A program made the translations under genes and the position numbers. A model generated the notes under the pieces. It was not told where the DNA came from and did no database searches. It saw nothing but the letters and a program-made list of their open reading frames with translations. A stretch of DNA of 10,800 nucleotides from Acidobacteriota bacterium. Its GTDB lineage: Bacteria; Acidobacteriota; Terriglobia; Bryobacterales; Bryobacteraceae. Where the stretch lies: NCBI GenBank assembly GCA_016871135.1, contig VFZQ01000106.1:1-10800 (forward strand), written 5' to 3'. Below are positions 1-6,052 of the stretch, piece after piece (the first letter of the stretch is position 1; every line of letters begins with the position of its first letter).

Positions 1-386
1 GTAATGCCGAGCAGATTACGCGTGCCGCAGGAGCCGTCGGTGTTGCGAAATCCTTCGAACGTATAGCCTTCGAGAGGGTCTTGCGGCGGCGCGTTACGCG
101 TGGCGAGGGGCAGTTGGTCGAGCGGGGGCGCCTGCGGGAGGCTGAGCATGTCTTCGCGTACCCACCGGCCGGGGCCGATCTCGCCGAGCGCGTACCCGAT
201 CACTTCGCCGTAACGGATGATCGGTGCACCTTTTTCAAGCGTGGTCAGTGTGACTTTATGCGACTGCGGAATATTCTCGGCGGCGTGCAGTCCGCTATCG
301 AACGTCGCGCCCGATGGGACACCTTCAGCGTTGACGATGATGGCGACGTTGTCGCGAGAATGTACTTTGACGTAGAGCGGTTTCAA
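1..386 (-). CDS. garD: Galactarate dehydratase, N-terminal part (partial, runs off left edge)
   Basis: This gene encodes the first ~128 residues of D-galactarate dehydratase, which dehydrates galactarate (mucate) to 5-dehydro-4-deoxy-D-glucarate in the cytoplasm. Translation of the minus strand gives an N-terminal SAF-type domain with KPLYVKVHSRDNVAIIVN at the start, then IIRYGEVIGYALGEI, LPLATR, PLEGYTFEGFRN and DGSCGTRNLLGI. These line up segment by segment with E. coli GarD as I remember it (IIRYGEVIGYA, PLEGYTFEGYRN, DGSVGTKNLLGI), so GarD fits better than the related altronate dehydratase UxaA. The start is a TTG at 384-386. An in-frame TAG lies two codons upstream, so no longer start is possible, and the next ATG is about 85 codons in and would remove the SAF domain. 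An SD-like TAGGA sits almost against the start. The gene begins 11 bases after the stop of the PQQ-like gene, which suggests co-transcription and translational coupling. The catalytic C-terminal part is outside the window. Confidence 0.9.
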   Translation of the reverse strand, partial: MKPLYVKVHSRDNVAIIVNAEGVPSGATFDSGLHAAENIPQSHKVTLTTLEKGAPIIRYGEVIGYALGEIGPGRWVREDMLSLPQAPPLDQLPLATRNAPPQDPLEGYTFEGFRNTDGSCGTRNLLGI

Positions 387-397
387 GTCCTACCAGA

Positions 398-1795
398 TTA
401 CTGCACGCCGATTGCGTAGAGCGCGTCGTTAGTGCGGATGAAGAGCCGGTCATCGGCGACCGCGGGTGTGGCGTAGATAGGCGTGTCGAAGTCGTTGATG
501 GCAACGACGTCCCAATCGCCTTTCGCGCTGAGGACGACGACTTTCCCATGTTCGCTGGCGATGTAAATCCTTCCGGACGCGGCGACCGGCGAGGCGTAGT
601 AGTCTTCGATCGCACCCGTTAGCCGGGCTTGTTTGACGACCGCGCCGGTCTTCGCATCGAGCGACGTCGCGATGCCGCCGTTGCGGAAGAGAAAGACAAC
701 GTCGTCATACACGAGCGGCGTCGGCACATCGGGCAGCGACTTCTCGTAGCGCCAGCGCACGTGCGTGTTGGTTACATCGCCCGAGCCGCCGAGCTTAATA
801 GCGAATGCCGCATTGCGCGACGCGCGGCGTGTGCGGAAAAACATCCACTCGCGCTCGTTGAGAAAACCGTCGCGGTCGAGGTCGATGGCGCGCCAGGTGC
901 CGGTGGGCTGCCAGGGCTTGGGTAGTTCCGACTGCGCCAGTTTGCCGTCGCGATTGGTGTCGGCTTTTGCCGCGACTTCGGTGAAAACAGGAAGATCAAC
1001 CTGTTCGCCGGCGTCGTTGCCAGGCGTCCAGCCGCTGAAGTAGAGCGTGTCGCCGTCGATGACGGGAGCGGACTTCGGCTGGCACGTCAGGCCGCGAACC
1101 AGCCACTGCGTTGCGCCGTCTTCGATTGAGTACGCGGTGAGTTGATACGATCCTGGGGCGATTACTTGCGCTGGTCCCGAGGTCGGATAATAGACGATCG
1201 GCGTGGAGTATCCGTTGATGACCTCACGCGGTTTTTTCCAGGCGATTTTTCCGCTAGCGGCGTCGACGGCGATGATGAACGCGTCGGTGTCTCCATCGGA
1301 CACAAGCACAACTTTTCCGCCGGCAACGACCGGCGACGCAACGATGCCGTGCTGGCTGTTGAACGGGCCGAGTTGCAATCGCCATTTTTCGTCGCCGTCG
1401 ACGCCGTACGCCGCGAGACCGAAGTCGGCGAAAAAGACGTACACGTTCTTACCATCGGTAACGGGCGTGGGCGCGGCTCTGTGGTTGAGCGGATTTTGGT
1501 GTTCGCGTTTCGGGGCGCGAATGGCGCGGCGCCAGAGGATCTTGCCCGTTGCGCGGTCGAGCGCGATCGTCAACAGATCGTCGCCTTCGGAGGCGGTTAG
1601 GAAGATGCGGTTGCCCGCGAGCACGGGCGAGGACTTGCCTTCCGGGAGGGCGGTCTTCCAAACGACGTTTTTGCGGGGGCCGAACTCAGTGGGCAGGTTG
1701 GCGCACGTGGTGCAAAGACCGGAGCCGTTGGGGCCTCTTAGCTGGGGCCAATCGGCTGCTGTCAGAACAACGCTCGTGATGAGCAGCGCTCGCAT
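398..1795 (-). CDS. PQQ-like beta-propeller protein with two EF-hands, exported
   Basis: A 465-residue protein with a short likely signal peptide (MRALLITSVVLTAA, cleavage near residue 14-15) followed directly by DWPQLRGPNGSG, the usual opening of exported PQQ-like propellers in Acidobacteria and Planctomycetes. Blade-type repeats are visible throughout, for example DRATGKILWRR near 80-90, DAASGKIAWKK near 178-188 and DAKTGAVVKQ near 380-389. Two canonical EF-hand loops lie between blades at residues 279-290 (DTNRDGKLAQSE) and 305-316 (DLDRDGFLNERE), each with acidic residues at positions 1, 5 and 12, so calcium binding is likely. I see no PQQ-enzyme catalytic features. It is probably a structural or binding propeller and not an alcohol dehydrogenase; the substrate is unknown. 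Its ATG directly follows the TAG of the upstream SMP-30 gene with no spacer, and garD follows after 11 bases, so it sits in the middle of a probable operon with two sugar-acid genes. Confidence 0.85.
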   Translation of the reverse strand: MRALLITSVVLTAADWPQLRGPNGSGLCTTCANLPTEFGPRKNVVWKTALPEGKSSPVLAGNRIFLTASEGDDLLTIALDRATGKILWRRAIRAPKREHQNPLNHRAAPTPVTDGKNVYVFFADFGLAAYGVDGDEKWRLQLGPFNSQHGIVASPVVAGGKVVLVSDGDTDAFIIAVDAASGKIAWKKPREVINGYSTPIVYYPTSGPAQVIAPGSYQLTAYSIEDGATQWLVRGLTCQPKSAPVIDGDTLYFSGWTPGNDAGEQVDLPVFTEVAAKADTNRDGKLAQSELPKPWQPTGTWRAIDLDRDGFLNEREWMFFRTRRASRNAAFAIKLGGSGDVTNTHVRWRYEKSLPDVPTPLVYDDVVFLFRNGGIATSLDAKTGAVVKQARLTGAIEDYYASPVAASGRIYIASEHGKVVVLSAKGDWDVVAINDFDTPIYATPAVADDRLFIRTNDALYAIGVQ

Positions 1796-2704
1796 CTATC
1801 GTCCCGGTACTTTGACGCGAATCGACCAGACGGTGCCACCCGCGGTGATGTAGAGAGTGCGCATGTCCGCGCCGCCGAATGCGACGTTGGTCACTTCGTC
1901 GAGCGGGACTGGGATGAACTGAAGCAGTTTTCCTTTCGGCGACAGCACGTAGACGCCGCCTTTCTTCGTGTCCGTTTCGTAGGGCGCGTGCGGTTTGTTC
2001 AGACCGCCGGCCACGAAGAGGCGGCCCTTGGTGTCCATTTCAAGGCCGTCGGGGCCGCGGCTGTCGCCCCAATCGTGAATGAGTTTACGCGAGTTTTCTT
2101 TGAGGGAGCCGTCTGCGTTTAGCGTGAAGCGCCAGAGCTTGCGGGCGGCGCCAGTGTTGTTGTTATTGTTGTCGGCGACGTAGAGGTACTTGTCGCCCGG
2201 TGTGACGAGAAGTCCGTTGGGGCGATCAACCTGCGCGCGGCTGAGCACGCGCGTGACTTTGCCGGGGCCGTCGATGCGGTAGACGCCTTCCACATCCATC
2301 TCCATGTTCTGGCGATTGCCGTAGCGCGGGTCGCTGAAATAGATGCGGCCTTTGCTGTCTATGGTGATGTCGTTGGGCGAATTGAATTTCTTGCCTTCGT
2401 AGTTGTCGGCGAGGACGGTGATCGTGCCGTCTTTCTCTGTGCGCGTAATGCGCCGGCTGGCGGACTCGCAAACGACGAGGCGGCCTTCCTTGTCGAAGAA
2501 GAGGCCGTTGGCGCCGGCGTTTTCACGGAAGATGTGCGTCTTCCCGGAAGCGTCTAGGCGGAAGATGCGGCCCCGGCCGGTGAAGTAGAGCGAGTCGACG
2601 CGGTCCCAGACGGGGCCTTCGCTGCCGCCGGCTTCGCTGGCTTTTTGGAGTTGGGCGCCGGGCTCGGTGATGAGGGCGGCTAGGAGTAGGAGGTTGATCG
2701 GCAC
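1796..2704 (-). CDS. SMP-30/gluconolactonase-like six-bladed propeller protein
   Basis: A 302-residue SMP-30/gluconolactonase/LRE-like protein. Family marks, numbered from the chosen start: GGSEGPVW with the likely metal ligand Glu29; SPND near 109-112, whose Asn111 is a probable ligand; RPNGL near 161-165; and GPDGL near 217-221, with Asp219 as the probable catalytic/metal residue. The C-terminal VTNVAFGG and LYITAGG strands are also typical. Known relatives hydrolyse sugar lactones with a divalent metal; some uronate lactonases belong to this family. I prefer the GTG at 2702-2704 as start. It gives a hydrophobic leader (VPINLLLLAALITEPGAQ), while the 48 extra codons back to an ATG at 2848 overlap, in another frame, a decayed Uma2 fragment and look non-protein-like. 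The GTG has no clear Shine-Dalgarno and the leader lacks basic residues, so start and export are uncertain. A run of five Asn (179-183) sits in one blade. It is followed without gap by the PQQ-like gene. Confidence 0.85.
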   Translation of the reverse strand: MPINLLLLAALITEPGAQLQKASEAGGSEGPVWDRVDSLYFTGRGRIFRLDASGKTHIFRENAGANGLFFDKEGRLVVCESASRRITRTEKDGTITVLADNYEGKKFNSPNDITIDSKGRIYFSDPRYGNRQNMEMDVEGVYRIDGPGKVTRVLSRAQVDRPNGLLVTPGDKYLYVADNNNNNTGAARKLWRFTLNADGSLKENSRKLIHDWGDSRGPDGLEMDTKGRLFVAGGLNKPHAPYETDTKKGGVYVLSPKGKLLQFIPVPLDEVTNVAFGGADMRTLYITAGGTVWSIRVKVPGR

Positions 2705-2727
2705 GGTGGGAAGGTTGACAAAATTAG

Positions 2728-2802
2728 GAGCGGTTTGTCGGGAGCGGTGAGCGGCGCGATCGAGTCGTGTTCTGAGACGATCCGGATTTCGGAGTAGTGG
2801 CA
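2728..2802 (-). pseudogene. Decayed 3'-end fragment of a Uma2-family gene
   Basis: Between the kinase stop (2901) and the SMP-30 start (2704) the minus strand encodes, in a frame used by neither gene, CHYSEIRIVSEHDSIAPL followed by TAPDKP. The intact Uma2 protein encoded at 5390-5992 ends with QYRTRLVVEEHESIAPL followed by AAPDKLFP. At DNA level, 2728-2772 matches 5423-5467 at 36 of 45 positions by my hand alignment, in the same orientation. After this stretch the similarity is lost and no start, catalytic region or natural C-terminus remains. The simplest reading is the remnant of a second Uma2 copy. The whole non-coding interval (about 2705-2900) otherwise shows nothing I can name. Confidence 0.6.
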
Positions 2803-2900
2803 TTGTTTCGCCGCGCGCTGCAAGATGGGGCGGCGACTGGTTCGTCAAGCGCGGGCGCGAACGTTTCCAGGAGTTCGGTGATCATGGCGCTGTTCATAGG

Positions 2901-5393
2901 TTACTTGAAATTGTCGAGGACGTAGATGTCGGAGGTGTCGATGTCGGCTTGGGCGTAAAGGAGCCATTTGCCGTCTGGGGTGATGGAGAACCCGGCTGTG
3001 TTGCCCAGCCAGCGGGAAGGTAGTTCCCGCAATTTTCGCTGGTGGCCGGTTGCGAGGGAGTGAACCCAGACGTGTCCGTTGAGTGCGTAGTAGATGCTGT
3101 TGCCGGCGATGTTCCACGTCGACGAGCCCGTATAATCGGTGATCTTCTCCTCGGCGCCTCCCGCCAAGGGCATTCTGTACAATCCCCGGTCGTTCTTCCC
3201 GAATATTAGGTGCTTACCATCCGGCGACTCCGCCATCGATTGGCCGCCATTGCGTGTGACTTGTACCTCGGGCGAGGAACCGTCGAACGGGGTCTTGAAA
3301 ATCTCGGGCCTGCCCGTGCGCGTGGAGGAAAAGTAGACGAACTTGCCGTCGTTGGAGAAGCGCGCGGAAGCGTCCGACATTGGGTGGGAGGTCAGCCGGC
3401 GCGGTGCGCCGCCAGACGCCGAAACGGCGTAAACGTCGACGTTGTTTTCGGGCCGCGCGGCAAACACAATCCATTTGCCGTCCGGTGACCACCGCGGCCG
3501 GAGAGGTTCTTTCAGGTTTGTGTGCAATTGCACGGCGCCGGAACCATCCGTATTCACGATCCAGATCTCGCTGTCGCCGGTTTGCTGGGACCCGACCACA
3601 ATGCGCGCTCCGTCGGGAGAGTACTCCGCCTGAAACTCTTGCTGACTGGAACCGTAGACGCGCTCTGGAGTACCGATACTATCGAGAGGCAGCCGCCAAA
3701 GGTTGGTATCGTATTGCCGCCGCGCGAAGGCGACCCTACGAGCGCGGAGAGCTGCCGTCGGTTCGACCGCGTTTGTGCCAGCGGCTTCGACGACGGTTGC
3801 GGCGTCCGGCCGGGAAATCGGTATGCGCATCAAGTGGCGTTCGTTGCCGACGCGATCCGTTTGCAAGACGTGGCCGCTATCAGGAGACCAGCAGAGCGAC
3901 GTTCCGCCATATTGGGTTCGCAGCAGCGATTCGACGCCGATTGAATCGCCGTTCCACGATGCCATGCGAAGTTCAAAAGTTCCACCGTTATTCATACGCC
4001 GGCGAAACGCGAGCCTGCGGCCGTCGGGCGAGATCTGCGGAACTTGGTCGCCCCAAGTTTCTTTGGGCGGCGTGGTGATCCGCTTGGGCGCTCCGCCGGT
4101 CGCTGGAACGACGGCGATGCTGGGTGGATCGTAGGAACCATCGATGATGAGAAGATTCTTGCCGTCCGGCGTCCAATCGGACGCGGGAATCAGCGTCTTT
4201 GGGCTGTTGACGATATCGGCAATGCGGCGCGGCGTGCCGCCGAGCGCGGAGACAACGTAGTAACCGGCCGGTTCATCGCGGCGGGCGAAGGCAATCGATT
4301 GGCCGTCTGGGGAGAATCGCGGGTAAGAGTCGCTGGCGGCGGTGAGGCGTAGCGCGTCGCCCGCACTGCCGACGAGTTTGACGAAAATGCCGCGTCCCTT
4401 GCCGTCGTTGCCAGTCCAAATGAACGCGACCTGGTTGCCATCGGGCGAAAGCGAGGGCTGCTCTTCGATGCCGTCGTAGCTGGTGACGGTGATCAGTCTT
4501 TGCGGGGCCGCGGTTTCGCGCGGGATAAACTTCCAGGCGGCGATGGCAAGTAACGCTACGGCGGCGACGGCCCAGGGCCAGCGTAGCGTTTTCTTGACGA
4601 TTACCGGCGCGGCGTTCTCGACCTCTTCGAGCGCGATCCGCACATCGCCGATGTGTTGCGTCCGCCGCTTCGGGTCCTTGCGCAAACACCGGGCGATCGT
4701 CTTTTCGAGATCGGCGGGCACGTTTTGCAACGGCGCCGGCTCTTCGCGAAGAATGGCTGACATCGTGGCCAGTTTCGAATCGCCCAGAAACGCTTTTCGG
4801 CCCGACGCCATTTCGTAGAGCACACAGCCGAAACTGAAGATGTCCGAGCGCGTGTCGACGGATTTGCCTTCGGCCTGCTCGGGGCTCATGTAGCTGACCG
4901 TGCCGACGATCGTGCCTTCCATCGTTTGCGTTTCGCCGCCGGATGAACCGGAGTCGACGCGCTTGGCGAGGCCAAAGTCGAGGACCTTCACCGTGCCGTC
5001 GGCGGTGACCATGATATTGCCGGGCTTCAAGTCGCGATGAACGATACCGGCCTTGTGCGCGGCGTTGAGCGCGGATGCGATCGGCACGGCGAGTTTTTGC
5101 AGTTCGCCGAGCGCGAGGCCGTTGCGCGGGATGGCGCGGTCGAGCGTCTTGCCATCGACGAATTCCATGACGAGGTAGGTTTCGCCTTCGTGATGGAGGA
5201 GGTCGTAGATGGTGACGATGTTGGGGTGGTTCAGCGCCGACGCCGCGCGGGCCTCCTGATACATGCGGGCGCCCGTCGACTTCAAGGCGACGACGCGGTC
5301 GAGTTCAATATCGTGCGCTTTCCAGACCACACCCATGCCGCCTTCGCCGACCTTTTCAAGGACGCGGTAGTGGGAGATGGTCTGACCGGTCAT
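2901..5393 (-). CDS. Ser/Thr protein kinase (PknB-type) with membrane segment and C-terminal TolB/WD40-like propeller
   Basis: An 830-residue Hanks-type kinase. Residues ~9-257 form the kinase domain: glycine loop GEGGMG (16-21), VALK with Lys38, HRDLKPGN (catalytic Asp121, Asn126), DFG (139-141) and the SPE variant of the APE motif (170-172). The activation loop holds Ser and Thr residues, including TQTMEGTIVGT, as expected for autophosphorylation. A single hydrophobic segment at ~272-290 should anchor it in the inner membrane. The C-terminal ~520 residues, predicted outside the cytoplasm, carry about ten SPDG-type repeats (LSPDGNQVAF, FSPDGQSIAF, ISPDGRRLAF, WSPDGKWIVF and others) as in TolB/DPP-IV-like propellers; they probably sense a ligand or partner. 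The beta3-alphaC connection is unusually short: only nine residues separate Lys38 from the Glu of QEARAAS. The ATG overlaps the Uma2 stop as ATGA, with no Shine-Dalgarno, so translational coupling is likely. No dedicated substrate is evident. Confidence 0.93.
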   Translation of the reverse strand: MTGQTISHYRVLEKVGEGGMGVVWKAHDIELDRVVALKSTGARMYQEARAASALNHPNIVTIYDLLHHEGETYLVMEFVDGKTLDRAIPRNGLALGELQKLAVPIASALNAAHKAGIVHRDLKPGNIMVTADGTVKVLDFGLAKRVDSGSSGGETQTMEGTIVGTVSYMSPEQAEGKSVDTRSDIFSFGCVLYEMASGRKAFLGDSKLATMSAILREEPAPLQNVPADLEKTIARCLRKDPKRRTQHIGDVRIALEEVENAAPVIVKKTLRWPWAVAAVALLAIAAWKFIPRETAAPQRLITVTSYDGIEEQPSLSPDGNQVAFIWTGNDGKGRGIFVKLVGSAGDALRLTAASDSYPRFSPDGQSIAFARRDEPAGYYVVSALGGTPRRIADIVNSPKTLIPASDWTPDGKNLLIIDGSYDPPSIAVVPATGGAPKRITTPPKETWGDQVPQISPDGRRLAFRRRMNNGGTFELRMASWNGDSIGVESLLRTQYGGTSLCWSPDSGHVLQTDRVGNERHLMRIPISRPDAATVVEAAGTNAVEPTAALRARRVAFARRQYDTNLWRLPLDSIGTPERVYGSSQQEFQAEYSPDGARIVVGSQQTGDSEIWIVNTDGSGAVQLHTNLKEPLRPRWSPDGKWIVFAARPENNVDVYAVSASGGAPRRLTSHPMSDASARFSNDGKFVYFSSTRTGRPEIFKTPFDGSSPEVQVTRNGGQSMAESPDGKHLIFGKNDRGLYRMPLAGGAEEKITDYTGSSTWNIAGNSIYYALNGHVWVHSLATGHQRKLRELPSRWLGNTAGFSITPDGKWLLYAQADIDTSDIYVLDNFK

Positions 5394-5992
5394 TCGATTG
5401 GCAGGAGGGCGTGGGCTACTGGGAAGAGTTTGTCCGGCGCGGCGAGCGGTGCGATCGACTCGTGCTCCTCAACGACGAGCCGGGTGCGGTATTGTCCGTC
5501 TTCCGGGTCGCGGTGAACGACCATGCGGCGGCGTTTGGTATCGAGGACCCAGTAGTCTTGAATTTCAGCGCGGGCGTAGAGGGCGGCTTTCTGGCCGAGG
5601 TCCTGTTTCACGGTCGAGTTGGATACCTCGATAAGAAGCCGGATTTCGGTTGGACGCGGATGGCGAGTTCTAACATCACGGACGGGTCGGGTGAGGACGA
5701 AAACATCCGGCTCGGGCCGGCTTATCGCGGCGTCCGGAATCGAAGGCTCGGCGATGGAGTCGTGATTCACGAAGGTGTAGCCGAAGACTTCAGACAACCA
5801 GGCGACGATTTCATGGACCGCGATGGCGTGAGGCGGATTCTTGCCCATCTTTTCGAATAGCTCGCCGTCAATCAGTTCATATTCTCTGTCTTCGAGTATC
5901 CCCAGCTCTTCGATACGCTCCAGTTCCGCGCGGGTCCATGTCGCGCGCCGGGGTGTTTCAATTTCCGGGATGTCGTCAACGAAAATCTGCAT
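5390..5992 (-). CDS. Uma2-family protein (DUF820, PD-(D/E)XK-like nuclease fold)
   Basis: A 200-residue protein of the Uma2/DUF820 family, usual length for the family. Visible marks are YELIDGELFEKMG at ~38-50 (Glu44), EPDVFVL at ~94-100 (Asp96), LLIEVSNST at ~119-127 (Glu122) and QKAALYARAEIQDYWVLD at ~134-151 (Lys135). Together these give the E...D...ExS...K layout of the restriction-endonuclease fold. The family is often called putative endonuclease, but its biological role is not established and many copies occur per genome in Acidobacteria and Cyanobacteria; all predicted active-site residues appear present here. The ATG at 5992 has a good AGGAG nine bases upstream, inside the 60-base gap after the oxidoreductase gene. 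It overlaps the kinase gene by four bases (ATGA), tying its translation to the kinase. A decayed copy of its 3' end lies on the other side of the kinase gene. Confidence 0.88.
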   Translation of the reverse strand: MQIFVDDIPEIETPRRATWTRAELERIEELGILEDREYELIDGELFEKMGKNPPHAIAVHEIVAWLSEVFGYTFVNHDSIAEPSIPDAAISRPEPDVFVLTRPVRDVRTRHPRPTEIRLLIEVSNSTVKQDLGQKAALYARAEIQDYWVLDTKRRRMVVHRDPEDGQYRTRLVVEEHESIAPLAAPDKLFPVAHALLPIE

Positions 5993-6001
5993 AACGCACC
6001 G

Positions 6002-6006
6002 CTCCT
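6002..6006 (-). promoter_or_regulatory. Ribosome binding site of the Uma2 gene
   Basis: AGGAG on the minus strand, nine bases before the ATG at 5992. It supports that start and is one of the few clear Shine-Dalgarno sites in the window. Confidence 0.6.
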
Positions 6007-6052
6007 ATTCTAGCGTCGATACGGAAACGGCACAGGTCCAAGCCCGCGCCCA

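Noticed and set aside
81..419. 112-codon plus-strand open frame at the left edge
   Set aside because: The opposite strand reads as a clear GarD N-terminus, so this is a shadow.
2155..2175. Short GTT/AAC-type repeat inside the SMP-30 gene
   Set aside because: It encodes five Asn in a propeller loop with mixed AAC and AAT codons; a brief low-complexity run and not a separate element.
2705..2848. Longer SMP-30 form starting at the ATG at 2848
   Set aside because: The extra 48 residues are Arg-rich, hide the hydrophobic leader inside the protein and overlap the Uma2 remnant in a different frame.
2724..2897. A 57-codon minus-strand frame starting four bases after the kinase stop (MNSAMITELLETFAPALDEP...)
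   Set aside because: No Shine-Dalgarno, a Ser/Thr/Arg-rich low-complexity second half, and overlap in another frame with the Uma2 remnant. It is more likely chance reading of decayed DNA; conservation in relatives would change this.
3380..4078. 232-codon plus-strand open frame opposite the kinase propeller
   Set aside because: Arg-rich, no domain, and lies wholly antisense to clear SPDG repeats.
5993..6052. Possible promoter (TTGGAC ... TAGAAT) before the Uma2 gene
   Set aside because: The spacer is about 23 bases, and the implied transcription start would remove the AGGAG ribosome site.
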